Below, piece after piece: positions 36,160 to 44,730 of a stretch of 64,000 nucleotides of DNA. This DNA comes from Salarchaeum japonicum (GTDB lineage Archaea > Halobacteriota > Halobacteria > Halobacteriales > Halobacteriaceae), in contig NZ_CP085324.1 of assembly GCF_020614395.1 (NCBI RefSeq), positions 62,001-126,000 on the forward strand. Reading direction: 5' to 3'. A program made the position numbers and the translations under genes. The first letter of the stretch is position 1. Each line of letters opens with the position of its first letter. The notes beneath the pieces were generated by a model, which saw only the letters and a program-made list of their open reading frames with translations, had not been told where the DNA came from and did not search any database.

Positions 36160-36807
36160 TCACCCGAATTTCGTCGCAATCTCGTCGTACACTTCGTCCA
36201 TGTTGTCGCCCTCCAGCGCGGAGAGCGGGATGGTGTCGTGCTGGGGGAACGCGTTCTTGATGCGCTGGATGTTCGCGTCCTCCAGGTCGGTCTTGTTCGC
36301 GAGGATGAGAACGGGGAGGTCGCGGCTCTCGATGATGCCGATGAGCATCGTGTTCACCTGCGTGAACGGGTCGGTGGTCGCGTCGAGCACGTAGATGACG
36401 CCGTCCACGTCCTCGCGCAGCCAGTGCATCGCCTCCGCGACGCCCTCGGTCGCCTCGCGGGAGCGCCGGACGGCCTCGTCCTTCTCCATGCCGTGCTCGA
36501 CGAACTCCTCGTAATCGACCTTCGTCGCGACGCCGGGCGTGTCGACGATGTCGATGCTGACGGTGCGGCCGTTGCGCTCGATTTCGACGTTCTCCTTCCG
36601 GCGCGCGCGCCGGGTTTCGTGCGGAACGTGGCTCTCGGGGCCGATGGCGTCACCGGTCCAGTCGCGCGCGATTCGGTTCGCGAGCGTCGTCTTCCCCGCG
36701 TTCGGCGGTCCGTAGATTCCGATGCGCTTGGGTTCGTCACCCTCGCCGGCGAAGAGCTTCGCCGTCACACCGGAGATGCTGTCTTTGAGGTCTGCGAACA
36801 GTCCCAT
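36160..36807 (-). CDS. oapA: Origin-associated Era/Obg-like GTPase OapA
   Basis: 215-residue TRAFAC GTPase. G1 GIYGPPNAGKTTL (about 29-41), G3 DIVDTPGVA, and G4 ANKTD are visible, with the usual spacing of Era/Der-like proteins but no KH or other RNA-binding domain. First gene of the operon, transcribed away from the origin. Position next to orc1 suggests a link with replication initiation, which is inference only. Confidence 0.9.
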   Translation of the reverse strand: MGLFADLKDSISGVTAKLFAGEGDEPKRIGIYGPPNAGKTTLANRIARDWTGDAIGPESHVPHETRRARRKENVEIERNGRTVSIDIVDTPGVATKVDYEEFVEHGMEKDEAVRRSREATEGVAEAMHWLREDVDGVIYVLDATTDPFTQVNTMLIGIIESRDLPVLILANKTDLEDANIQRIKNAFPQHDTIPLSALEGDNMDEVYDEIATKFG

Positions 36808-36910
36808 CCTTGGCTCTCCTACGCACCCCCATACGTGTAAGGCTAACGCAGAATGCGCGCCGATACGGCCGATATCGCGTCAGACGGACGGCATCCGGCC
36901 GGTTCGTAGA

Positions 36911-36929
36911 CGGGAAACGGAGGGGTTGG
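36911..36929 (+). promoter_or_regulatory. ORB-like element
   Basis: cgggaaacggaggggttgg agrees with the core (GAAAC.GAGGGG.TGG) of the stronger elements nearby. It lacks the TCCAC prefix. Confidence 0.4.
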
Positions 36930-37005
36930 AGAACAGCGTGCGATGTGAGCACGGGGAACAGTCCCGAACACGGGCCGGAGTCGGCGGGAGGACACGACCG
37001 GCCTA

Positions 37006-37034
37006 GCCCCCCACCCCCTCGTTTCGAGTGGAAC
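37006..37034 (-). promoter_or_regulatory. ORB element left of the AT-rich stretch
   Basis: Read on the minus strand: gttccactcgaaacgaggggg followed by a further G run. It is inverted relative to the element at 37211, with the AT-rich stretch between the two, which is the canonical origin layout. Confidence 0.75.
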
Positions 37035-37081
37035 CCGCGGGAGGAGTGGGGTGGGTGTCGCGACGAGCGGCGAGAACTCCA

Positions 37082-37176
37082 CTAGAAACCAACACTACGA
37101 CCCACCAAACTACTCTTCTTATTGCAGTACGGGTTTGGTTGTGCTGCATTCCTCTTAGTTCTTTCTCGTGTCTAGC
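37082..37176. other. AT-rich duplex unwinding element candidate
   Basis: About 95 bp clearly richer in A/T than the rest of the window (contains ttcttattgcag and cttagttctttctcg). It lies between two inverted ORB elements. Confidence 0.65.
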
Positions 37177-37210
37177 GGCCCGCTCGCGAACCCCCACCCT
37201 CCGTTCTCGC

Positions 37211-37240
37211 TCTCCACCCGAAACGAAGGGGTGGGGGGGT
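37211..37240 (+). promoter_or_regulatory. ORB element right of the AT-rich stretch
   Basis: tccacccgaaacgaaggggt followed by a G run is the best full-length ORB match in the region and is the mirror of the element at 37006-37034. Confidence 0.78.
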
Positions 37241-37267
37241 TCGCCCCGTCCCGGGTCTCGACCCGTC

Positions 37268-37282
37268 CGTTTCGAGTGGAAC
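37268..37282 (-). promoter_or_regulatory. ORB core without the G run
   Basis: cgtttcgagtggaac is identical to the core of the element at 37006-37034 but has no adjacent G/C run. A second such half site, ctccactagaaacc, is at 37077-37090. Confidence 0.45.
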
Positions 37283-37508
37283 CGAACACTCGCTCCGAAC
37301 GCCACCGGGTTCGCGACCGCTCACGCACTCCTCACGCTCGGTGACACTCTCCCCGTCTCGCGTGTCGCCCTCGACGGCACGTGCGCTCCGCGTTCGACGA
37401 CGCCAGCTCACATCGTGCGCCCCGCGGTTCCAGTCGAACTCCTCGCTGACCGGCCATCGGGGCGCAGCCGGGCGGTTTCTCGACGTTCCCGCCGACACAG
37501 CAGTCCGG

Positions 37509-37560
37509 ACCGAAAGTTATTAACTACTGTACTTTCCATTGTTTCATCTGCATCAACTGC
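37509..37560 (+). promoter_or_regulatory. AT-rich region upstream of orc1
   Basis: ccgaaagttattaactactg and a following catttt-type stretch form a second A/T-rich patch in the intergenic region. It may hold an orc1 promoter far upstream or a second unwinding site. Confidence 0.35.
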
Positions 37561-37636
37561 ATACGCCTCACGGGCGGCCACCGTGATTCCGGCGGTACGG
37601 TCTCACTCACGCCGGTTCTCGCTGCCTCGCGGGCAT

Positions 37637-37659
37637 CTCCACCTGAAATAGAGGGGTGA
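37637..37659 (+). promoter_or_regulatory. ORB-like element overlapping the orc1 start region
   Basis: tccacctgaaatagaggggtg differs from the best ORB in a few core bases. It covers the potential GTG start at 37656, so Orc1 binding here could repress orc1 itself. Confidence 0.6.
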
Positions 37660-37670
37660 ACGATTCAGAT

Positions 37671-39146
37671 ATGGATGACAACACACCGGCGGACGACCGG
37701 CGCACGGCACGCGACTTCGACGTGGAGATAGACGACGTCCTCGACGAGGACGGCGACGACGAGGACGGCCTCTTCGACGACCTCCTCCGCGGCGAACCCA
37801 TCTTCGAGAACAAGGAAGTCCTCCGCCCCTCCTACACGCCCCACGAACTCCCGCACCGGAACGAACAGATAAACAACATGGCGACAATCCTCGTCGCCGC
37901 GCTCCGCGGGGAAACCCCCTCGAACATCCTCATCTACGGGAAGACGGGCACGGGAAAGACCGCGTCCGCGAAGTTCGTCAGCCAGGAACTGGAGAAGACC
38001 TCCCGCAAGTACGAGGTTCCGTGCGAGGTCGAGTACATCAACTGCGAGGTCACGGACACCCAGTACCGCGTGCTCGCACAGCTCGCGAACACGTTCATCC
38101 AGCAGAACCGCGAGTTCGTGGACGACCGCGTGGACGAACTCGAATCCCTCGCGGAACGCGCCCGCGACGACCCGACCGTGCTCGCCGACACCGAGTTCGA
38201 CTCCGTCGAGGCGGTCGTCGAACGCGTCGACTCCCTGCTCGACGACCGCGAGGAGATGGAGGACGTCCCCATGACTGGGTGGCCGACCGACCGCGTCTAC
38301 GCCGAGTTCTTCGACGCCGTGGACTACGTCGAACGCGTCGCCGTCATCATGCTCGACGAGATCGACAAGCTCGTCGAGAAATCCGGGGACGACACCCTCT
38401 ACAACCTCTCCCGGATGAACTCCGAACTCGACAACTCCCGGGTCTCCATCATCGGCATCAGCAACGACCTGAAGTTCACGGACTTCCTCGACCCCCGCGT
38501 CAAGTCCAGTCTGGGCGAGGAGGAAATCGTCTTCCCGCCCTACGACGCGAACCAGCTCCGCGACATCCTCGAACACCGCTCCGAGACCGCGTTCAAGGCG
38601 GACGCGCTCTCCGAGGACGTCCTCCCGCTGTGCGCGGCGTTCGCCGCGCAGGAACACGGGGACGCGCGGCGCGCGCTCGACCTCCTCCGCACCGCGGGCG
38701 AACTCGCCGAGCGCGACCAGGCCGACATCGTCACCGAGGCGCACGTGCGGCGCGCGCAGGACAAGATAGAACTCGACCGCGTCGTCGAGGTCGTCCGCAC
38801 CCTCCCCACCCAGAGCAAGCTCGTCCTGTACGCCATCCTCGTCCTCGAAAAACACGGCGTGCACAACATCAACACGGGCGAGGTGTACAACATCTACAAG
38901 CGCCTCTGCGACGAGATCGACGCCGACGTGCTCACCCAGCGCCGGGTCACCGACCTCATCAGCGAACTCGACATGCTCGGAATCGTGAACGCCGTCGTCG
39001 TCTCGAAGGGCCGCTACGGCCGCACCAAGGAAATCAGCCTCTCGGTTCCCGTCGAGGAGACCGAGGCCGTCCTCGAAGCCGACAGTCGGCTCGGGGACGT
39101 GGAGAACGTCACGCCGTTCGTGCAGGCGCGCTTCGACAACGAGTGA
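37671..39146 (+). CDS. orc1: Orc1/Cdc6 replication initiator
   Basis: Origin-binding AAA+ initiator, 491 residues from ATG 37671 (496 from an in-frame GTG at 37656 inside an ORB). Walker A IYGKTGTGKTA (about 87-97), Walker B VIMLDEIDKL (about 225), sensor 1 IIGISNDLKF, sensor 2 region EHGDARRALDLL, and a C-terminal winged helix (about 385-475) for ORB contact. It lies directly beside its origin, as for the main haloarchaeal initiator. Its stop is 4 nt before the convergent signal peptidase end. Confidence 0.95.
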   Translation: MDDNTPADDRRTARDFDVEIDDVLDEDGDDEDGLFDDLLRGEPIFENKEVLRPSYTPHELPHRNEQINNMATILVAALRGETPSNILIYGKTGTGKTASAKFVSQELEKTSRKYEVPCEVEYINCEVTDTQYRVLAQLANTFIQQNREFVDDRVDELESLAERARDDPTVLADTEFDSVEAVVERVDSLLDDREEMEDVPMTGWPTDRVYAEFFDAVDYVERVAVIMLDEIDKLVEKSGDDTLYNLSRMNSELDNSRVSIIGISNDLKFTDFLDPRVKSSLGEEEIVFPPYDANQLRDILEHRSETAFKADALSEDVLPLCAAFAAQEHGDARRALDLLRTAGELAERDQADIVTEAHVRRAQDKIELDRVVEVVRTLPTQSKLVLYAILVLEKHGVHNINTGEVYNIYKRLCDEIDADVLTQRRVTDLISELDMLGIVNAVVVSKGRYGRTKEISLSVPVEETEAVLEADSRLGDVENVTPFVQARFDNE

Positions 39147-39149
39147 GTT

Positions 39150-39836
39150 CTACGAGACGAGTTCGGTGACGGCCTCACCGACCGTGGCTTCCCCGGAGAA
39201 GACGAGGCGAACGTACCCGAGCCACGGCACTCGGAACTGCGCGCGGCCCCGCACCCACTCGGGCTTGACGGGACTGCTGATGCCGTTCACCTGGTCGTAG
39301 TACTGGTTGTTGTCACCCTTCGTGACGAATCCGGCGTGGGGCGCGGGACAGTTCGCTATCGCGGCACAGCTCTCGCCGTCGACGTACGCGGGGTTCGCCC
39401 TGTCGTACCAGTTCTCGCCGTCCGCGACCCAGAACCGCGCGCGGTGGATGATGGGCGTGGTGCCGCCCGCGCCGTCGCGCTGGTAGACGACGACGTCGCC
39501 GTACCCGCCGAAGCGCTGGTAGTCCACGTCCTCGGCCATCTCGTGCGTGATGACGCCGGTGTCGGCGTACCCCATGTCGCCCGCGAACCGGTGTTCTTCA
39601 GTGACGAACACGAGGTCGCCGCGCTGCATGTGCGGTTGCATGCTCCCGGATTCGACGGCGACGAGCGGCGGCCACAGCCCGCTCACCCCGAACAACAGCA
39701 TGCCGACGAGCAGGACGGCGAGCGCGCTCGACACCATCTCGCGGACGAACACCACGAACTCGTGGTCGGTTCGGAACACCCACCGCACGGCGTCCGCGGG
39801 GCTTCGTCGCGGGTTCGGCGCGTCGTCGTCGGCCAT
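39150..39836 (-). CDS. Signal peptidase I (S26, Sec11-like)
   Basis: Cleaves signal peptides of Sec-exported proteins at the membrane. 228 residues: one N-terminal helix (about 33-55), catalytic Ser-65 in VESGSMQPHM, His-131 in PIIHRARF (the archaeal/ER type uses His in place of Lys), and Asp in KGDNNQYYD (about 175-181). An acidic N-terminal ~20 residues precede the helix. The gene order orc1-signal peptidase-DP1 is conserved. Divergent from polD small subunit. Confidence 0.93.
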   Translation of the reverse strand: MADDDAPNPRRSPADAVRWVFRTDHEFVVFVREMVSSALAVLLVGMLLFGVSGLWPPLVAVESGSMQPHMQRGDLVFVTEEHRFAGDMGYADTGVITHEMAEDVDYQRFGGYGDVVVYQRDGAGGTTPIIHRARFWVADGENWYDRANPAYVDGESCAAIANCPAPHAGFVTKGDNNQYYDQVNGISSPVKPEWVRGRAQFRVPWLGYVRLVFSGEATVGEAVTELVS

Positions 39837-39961
39837 ACAGGACGGACGACGCGCCCGGGGGACAAAAGCCCCGCCGGTCCGCCCTCACGCGGCTCGACCC
39901 GTCGTTCCGCGGGAACCGCTCACCGCAGGGCTTTTGCTCGCGTCCCGCCTCCCGAGTGAGT

Positions 39962-41701
39962 GTGCCGAACTCGACGCCGGTCGTGGTCGTGCGGGAACTC
40001 ACGAGCCGCGGCTACAACGCGGACCGGGACGCCGTGACCCTGCTCGCGGACGAACCCGACCCCGCGCGCGCCGTCGAGCACGTCGTCGAGCACGCCCCGG
40101 CGGACGTGCTCACGATCTCCGCCGCGCAGGTTCGCGAGGCGCTCGACGCCCGCGACGACACGGAGGAAACGGCCACCGAGGGCGACCGGAGCGACCGCCC
40201 GGGGCCGTCCGCGACCCCCTCCAGTGAGTCCGCCGAGTCCGACGAATCCGCGAGTCCCACCGCCGAGTCCGCGAATTCCGCTACGGAGTCCGCGTCTGCC
40301 ACAACAAACTCGGAGTCCTCCATTTCGACTGGACGAGAAACAACTCGTACTGGCGAGCAGGATAGTGGTTCTGCACCTGAAACGAAGGGGGTTGGTGGGG
40401 GTGATGGTGCCGCTCCCGGCGGGTCGGACGGCGTCGCGGACGCGATGGACGCAGACTCAATCGGGGCGTTCGAGCGCGCGGTGGACGAGACGCTCCACGA
40501 GGTCAGCATCGCGAACGACATCACGGGCCAGTCCACGGGGACGGGCGAGTACGGCGACTTCGTCTCCGTGTTCCGCGACCGGTACGACCGTCTCTCCTCG
40601 AAACTTCGGGGGCGCGTGAACCACCGGCCGACGAACGCGCTCGAATCCATGGGCGGCGGGAGCGAGGCCGCCATCGTCGGGATGGTGAACGACATCCGCT
40701 CGACCGCGAGCGGCCACTGGCTCATCGAACTGGAGGACACGAACGGCGTCTTCCCCGCGCTCGTGATGAAAGACCGCGACATCGCCGCGCACGTGGACGA
40801 ACTCCTCATGGACGAGGTCATCGCCGTCGAGGGGTCGCTCGCGCAAGACGGCGGCATCCTCTTCGTGGACTCCATGCACTTCCCGGACGTCCCCCGCACG
40901 TACAAGCCGAACACGGCCGACCGGCACGTGCAGGCCGCGCTCATCAGCGACGTGCACGTCGGCAGCCAGGAGTTCGCGGACTACGCCTGGGAGTCGTTCG
41001 CGCGCTGGCTCCACACCGAGGAAGCCGAGCACGTCGAGTACCTCCTCATCGCGGGCGACATGGTGGAGGGCGTCGGCGTCTACCCCGAGCAGGACGAGGA
41101 ACTCGACATCGTGGACATCTACGAGCAGTACGAGGCGTTCGCGGAGAAACTCAAGCAAGTCCCCGGGGACATGGAGATCGTGATGATTCCGGGGAACCAT
41201 GACGCGGTTCGGCTCGCGGAACCCCAGCCCGCGTTCGACGAGGAGCTCCGCGACATCATGAGCGCGCACGACGCCCGCATCACCGGGAACCCGAGCACGG
41301 TGACCGTCGAGGGCGTGAACGTCCTGATGTACCACGGCGTCAGTATCGACGAGGTCATCGCGGAACACCCGAGCGAGTCCGTCTCCTACGACGCCCCGCA
41401 CCGGGCGATGGAGCAACTCCTGAAGAAACGCCACGTCGCCCCCCAGTACGGCGGCCGGCTCCGCGTCGCGCCCGAGGAGAAGGACTACCTCGTCATCGAC
41501 GACGTGCCCGACGTGTTCCACACCGGTCACGTCCACAAGCTCGGCGTCGGGACGTACAACAACGTCCGCCTCGTGAACTCGGGGTGCTGGCAGGAGCAGA
41601 CCGCGTTCCAGAAGTCCGTCAACATCGACCCGGACGTGGCGACCGCGCCCATCCTCGACCTCGACACGCTCGACGTCACCGTCCGGAAGTTCGAGAACTA
41701 A
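39962..41701 (+). CDS. polB: DNA polymerase II (PolD) small subunit, DP1
   Basis: 579 residues; 3'-5' exonuclease subunit of the replicative family D polymerase. N-terminal helical domain (about 1-60), a long Ser/Thr/Glu-rich linker (about 60-155), OB fold (about 230-305) and a calcineurin-like phosphodiesterase domain with LISDVHVGS, IAGDMVEG, IPGNHDAVRL, YHGVSI and HTGHVHKLG. Starts with GTG; 39962 is preferred over a GTG at 39956. The linker has different base composition from the rest and contains an ORB-like pair (40321-40402). The large subunit is outside the window. Confidence 0.93.
   Translation: MPNSTPVVVVRELTSRGYNADRDAVTLLADEPDPARAVEHVVEHAPADVLTISAAQVREALDARDDTEETATEGDRSDRPGPSATPSSESAESDESASPTAESANSATESASATTNSESSISTGRETTRTGEQDSGSAPETKGVGGGDGAAPGGSDGVADAMDADSIGAFERAVDETLHEVSIANDITGQSTGTGEYGDFVSVFRDRYDRLSSKLRGRVNHRPTNALESMGGGSEAAIVGMVNDIRSTASGHWLIELEDTNGVFPALVMKDRDIAAHVDELLMDEVIAVEGSLAQDGGILFVDSMHFPDVPRTYKPNTADRHVQAALISDVHVGSQEFADYAWESFARWLHTEEAEHVEYLLIAGDMVEGVGVYPEQDEELDIVDIYEQYEAFAEKLKQVPGDMEIVMIPGNHDAVRLAEPQPAFDEELRDIMSAHDARITGNPSTVTVEGVNVLMYHGVSIDEVIAEHPSESVSYDAPHRAMEQLLKKRHVAPQYGGRLRVAPEEKDYLVIDDVPDVFHTGHVHKLGVGTYNNVRLVNSGCWQEQTAFQKSVNIDPDVATAPILDLDTLDVTVRKFEN
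40321..40402. promoter_or_regulatory. ORB-like inverted pair inside the DP1 coding region
   Basis: atttcgactgga (40322-40333, reverse core) and gcacctgaaacgaagggggt followed by tggtggggg (forward, about 40373-40402) flank about 40 bp of A/T-richer DNA. The forward element matches the ORBs beside orc1 closely, including the G run, although here it is translated as PETKGVGGG. Codon use in this segment departs from the GC-rich third positions of the gene. Confidence 0.6.
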
Positions 41702-41753
41702 ACGCGCTTGCCGGCTGGCGAAACCACTTTTGTGCGCGCCGAGAACCCCCGCC

Positions 41754-43259
41754 GTGTTACGCGCCGCGTTCCGCCGCGTCACCGCCGCGCTCTACGCCTT
41801 CCCCGCGCTCCTCTCGCGACTCGGGTTCCTCGACCGCGAGAAGGGCGAGGAGGCGTTCGACCTCGCGGTGCCCGCGATGGTCACGGGCGGCCTGCGCACG
41901 CTCCTGCGAACCGCGGACTTCTTCATGGTCAGCGTCGCCGCCGGCGGCGGCGCGGCCGCCGCGGGAAGCATCGCCGCCGGCGAGAGCGCGGTCGCCGCGC
42001 TCGAATTCGGGTTCCAGTACTACTTCATCCCGTTCGGCCTCGCGCTCGCGCTCACCTCCGGCACCATCAGCGTCGTCTCCCGCCTGAAGGGAGCCGACCG
42101 CCACCGGGAAGCCGACTTCGCCATCAAGCAGTCGCTCTGGCTCTCCATCCTCATCTCCGTCCCCATCACGGTCTTCACGTGGCTGTACGCGGAACCCCTC
42201 ATCGACCTCCTGACGAACGACCCCGTCGCCGTCGCGGAGGGCGCGACCTACCTCCGCATCGTCATGCTCTCCGTCGCCTTCCGGTTCTGGGGGATGATCG
42301 CGTCCCGGGCGCTCGCCGGCGCGGGCGACACCCGCACCCCGATGTACGTCCGCCTGCTCACGCTCCCCACGAACGTCGTCATCAACGCCGTCCTCATCTT
42401 CGGCCTCCTCGGGTTCCCCGCGCTCGGCGTCGCGGGCGCGGCCATCGGCACCGCCGCCGCGAACGTGCTCGCCGCCGCCATCTTCTTCGCCCTCCTCGTC
42501 TCTGGACGGTACAGCGTCCAACTCCGTCTCGGCGGGAAGCAGTGGGACTGGAGTCTCGCGACCGAAATCGTCCGGGTCGCCGTCCCGCTCGCCGGAACCC
42601 GGCTCTCCCGGACGTTCGGCCGGTTCCCCTTCCTGTTCGTGCTCGGCGTGTTCGGGAGCGAAGTCGTCGCCGCGTACGCCATCGGCCGCCGCGTCATGCT
42701 CCTCGCGCTGATGCCCGCGTGGGGGTACTCCACGGCGTCCTCCACGCTCGTCGGCCAGGCCATCGGCGCGGGTGAGGACGACGAGGCCGCCGAGTACGGC
42801 TGGCAGACCCTCCGCATCGCGCTCGCCACCCAGCTCGTCATCGCCGCCGCCATCTTCGCCGCCGCGCGCCCGCTCGCCGCGGCGTTCGCCGCCGCCGACC
42901 TCGACCTCACCGTCACCTTCATCCGCGTGTTCGGCCTCGGCGTCGCCGCGTTCAGCGTCTCCCGCACGCTCCGCGGCGGCCTCCGCGGCGCGGGCGACAC
43001 CTCCTGGCCGTTCTACGGCGGCCTCATCAGCACCTACCTCGTCCGCCTCCCCATCGCGTTCGCCGCGCTCCCCGCGACGTTCGTCGTCGCCGTCCCCCTC
43101 CTCGGCGTCAGCCTCACGCCCGGCCTCGGCTGGGCGCTCCCCGCCATCTACGTCGCCATCGTCGCCGACATGTACACGCGCGCCGCCGTGAACTTCGTCC
43201 GGTTCCGCTCCGGGAAGTGGCGCGAAATCGGCGCGCGCGCCACGAACCAAACGACCTGA
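41754..43259 (+). CDS. MATE family efflux transporter
   Basis: 501-residue multidrug/toxin extrusion antiporter with about 12 hydrophobic segments in two halves. Typical early segments are VPAMVTGGLRTLLRTADFFMV and ALEFGFQYYFIPFGLALALTSG; the repeat in the second half includes VVAAYAIGRRVMLLALMPAWG and STLVGQAIGAGEDDEAAEYGW. GTG 41754 is chosen as the start because upstream codons are unconserved. It probably exchanges a cationic drug or metabolite for Na+ or H+. Confidence 0.92.
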   Translation: MLRAAFRRVTAALYAFPALLSRLGFLDREKGEEAFDLAVPAMVTGGLRTLLRTADFFMVSVAAGGGAAAAGSIAAGESAVAALEFGFQYYFIPFGLALALTSGTISVVSRLKGADRHREADFAIKQSLWLSILISVPITVFTWLYAEPLIDLLTNDPVAVAEGATYLRIVMLSVAFRFWGMIASRALAGAGDTRTPMYVRLLTLPTNVVINAVLIFGLLGFPALGVAGAAIGTAAANVLAAAIFFALLVSGRYSVQLRLGGKQWDWSLATEIVRVAVPLAGTRLSRTFGRFPFLFVLGVFGSEVVAAYAIGRRVMLLALMPAWGYSTASSTLVGQAIGAGEDDEAAEYGWQTLRIALATQLVIAAAIFAAARPLAAAFAAADLDLTVTFIRVFGLGVAAFSVSRTLRGGLRGAGDTSWPFYGGLISTYLVRLPIAFAALPATFVVAVPLLGVSLTPGLGWALPAIYVAIVADMYTRAAVNFVRFRSGKWREIGARATNQTT

Positions 43260-43266
43260 TTTAAGT
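43259..43266 (+). promoter_or_regulatory. TATA box of the 29-residue membrane protein gene
   Basis: atttaagt overlaps the end of the MATE gene and lies about 27 nt before the ATG at 43290. Confidence 0.55.
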
Positions 43267-43289
43267 GGGACGCGGCCCCGAGAAGGGGT

Positions 43290-43379
43290 ATGAGCAAAGC
43301 GACGAAGTTCGTCCTCGGCACCGTCGGCGCGTCCGCCGCGCTCTCACTCGTCATCGCCGCGCAGATAGCGCTCGCGTAG
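43290..43379 (+). CDS. 29-residue single-helix membrane protein
   Basis: Begins MSKATKFVLGTVGASAALSL and ends at a TAG; residues about 7-29 form one hydrophobic helix. It has its own TATA box at leaderless distance, and its stop is followed 1 nt later by the GTG of the next gene, so it is the first gene of that unit. No family recognised. Confidence 0.6.
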   Translation: MSKATKFVLGTVGASAALSLVIAAQIALA

Positions 43380-43380
43380 C

Positions 43381-44148
43381 GTGTTCGAGGCGCGCGACCT
43401 TCCCGCCGACCTGGCGAGCGTCCGCGACGAGCACGCGCCCGACGCCGTCGTCCTCGACGCGTCCAGTGACTTCGAGACCCTGCCCGGGTACGCGCTCGAC
43501 GACCTCGCGACCCGCGCGGACGCGCTCACGCCGACCGCGTACGACCCCGACTGGCTCCCCGCCGACAGCCCCGAGATGCTTCAGCGACTCGCGTCCGCCG
43601 ACCTCGTCGTCGGAATGCCCGGCGACGGCAGCGTCGCGTGGACGCGCCAGACCGACCCCGCGTTCGTCGTCGTGAAACCCCGGGTGGAGGGCGCGCCCGA
43701 CGACTTCGTGGACTTCCTCGTCGCGGAGGCGCTCGTCGAACTCGGCCGCGACCTCCCCGAGCACTTCCTCGGGTTCTTCGCGGACGCCTACCCCGACTTC
43801 GCGAGCGCGGTGGACGCCGACCCGACCACGACCTACCAGGTCGCGCTCGCCGCCTTCGACGCCTACCGCGGCCTCCACACCCGCGACGCCTTCGAGTCCT
43901 GGGCGGACGACCGCGACCGCCTCCACGACGCGTGGCGGGACGCCGGCGACCGCCTCCAACCGCGCCTCGACGACCTCCCGTCCGAGGTCGCGCGCGGCAC
44001 CACCGACTTCGCGGACGCCGCCGAACTCGCGTGCAGCGCCGTCAAACACGACCTCGACGTTCCCACGCCCTTCGGCGCGCTCGACACCGCCGCCTACCGC
44101 GACCACGGCCCCCAGTACGCCGTGAAGTGGGCGGAGAAACTCTTCTAA
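43381..44148 (+). CDS. conserved haloarchaeal protein, unknown function
   Basis: 255 residues, soluble, acidic, mostly helical. GTG start at 43381. The N-terminal part (ADLASVRDEHAPDAVVLDAS) and DLVVGMPGDGSVAWTRQTDP suggest a mixed alpha/beta domain, and the C-terminal ~120 residues are helices. It is coupled to the 29-residue membrane protein. I recognise no catalytic motif. Confidence 0.75.
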   Translation: MFEARDLPADLASVRDEHAPDAVVLDASSDFETLPGYALDDLATRADALTPTAYDPDWLPADSPEMLQRLASADLVVGMPGDGSVAWTRQTDPAFVVVKPRVEGAPDDFVDFLVAEALVELGRDLPEHFLGFFADAYPDFASAVDADPTTTYQVALAAFDAYRGLHTRDAFESWADDRDRLHDAWRDAGDRLQPRLDDLPSEVARGTTDFADAAELACSAVKHDLDVPTPFGALDTAAYRDHGPQYAVKWAEKLF

Positions 44149-44186
44149 CCACAGCGAAGAAGTCCCCAGACCCCCTCCAGTCCCGT

Positions 44187-44717
44187 ATGAGCGACGAGTT
44201 CGACCGCGAGGAGGAGAAACGAAAGCTCCGCGAGAAGTACGCGAAAGACCGGGAAGACCGCGAGGTCACCGGCCGCATGAGCGACCTCCTCCTCCAGGGC
44301 GCGACGATGACGAACAAGCACTGCGACCGCTGCGGCAGCCCCATCTTCCGACAGAACGGCGAGGAGTTCTGTCCCACCTGCCGCGCCGAAGGCAACCAAC
44401 CCCAGACCGACGAACCAGCCGACCAATCCGGTCGGACCGCCGCGGAACCGACCGAAACCGGCGACGCACAACCCACCCCGGAACCCACGCGCGCCCCCGC
44501 CACGACCGCGGACACGCCCGACCCCGCCGCGGACGAGCCCACCGAACCCGCAGGCTCCCCGGCGTCCGCGGACACCGCGGACGCACGCGCCGCCCTCGCC
44601 ACCTCCATCGAAACGCTCGCCCAGCGCGCCAGCGACGCCGACGACCCCCGCCGCGCCAAGGAGTTCCTCGAAGCCGCACGCGAAGCCGCCGACACCCTCC
44701 ACGCCCTCGACCGCTAA
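44187..44717 (+). CDS. Sjogren's/scleroderma autoantigen 1 (p27)-type zinc-ribbon protein
   Basis: 176 residues. The N-terminal helix DREEEKRKLREKYAKDRE and the following GRMSDLLLQGATMTNKHCDRC with CPTC form the zinc-ribbon domain of the autoantigen p27 family (four Cys: CDRCG and CPTC). A Pro/Thr/Ala-rich acidic linker (about 72-130) and a C-terminal helix follow. The function of the archaeal members is not established. ATG 44187. Confidence 0.85.
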   Translation: MSDEFDREEEKRKLREKYAKDREDREVTGRMSDLLLQGATMTNKHCDRCGSPIFRQNGEEFCPTCRAEGNQPQTDEPADQSGRTAAEPTETGDAQPTPEPTRAPATTADTPDPAADEPTEPAGSPASADTADARAALATSIETLAQRASDADDPRRAKEFLEAAREAADTLHALDR

Positions 44718-44730
44718 CCCCGACCGTTCA

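Larger units (their letters stand above)
36840..37660. other. Chromosomal replication origin (oriC) region
   Basis: About 860 bp without a gene between oapA and orc1. It holds several ORB-like elements in both orientations around an AT-rich stretch (about 37082-37176) that would be the unwinding element. G-runs characteristic of haloarchaeal ORBs adjoin the GAAACGA core. Gene order (oapCBA-origin-orc1-signal peptidase-DP1) matches the main haloarchaeal origin. Apparent reading frames in it lack coding character and are not called. Confidence 0.88.

Noticed and set aside
36840-37660. Protein-coding genes in the origin region
   Set aside because: Open frames cross ORB elements and A/T-rich DNA, and lack acidic composition.
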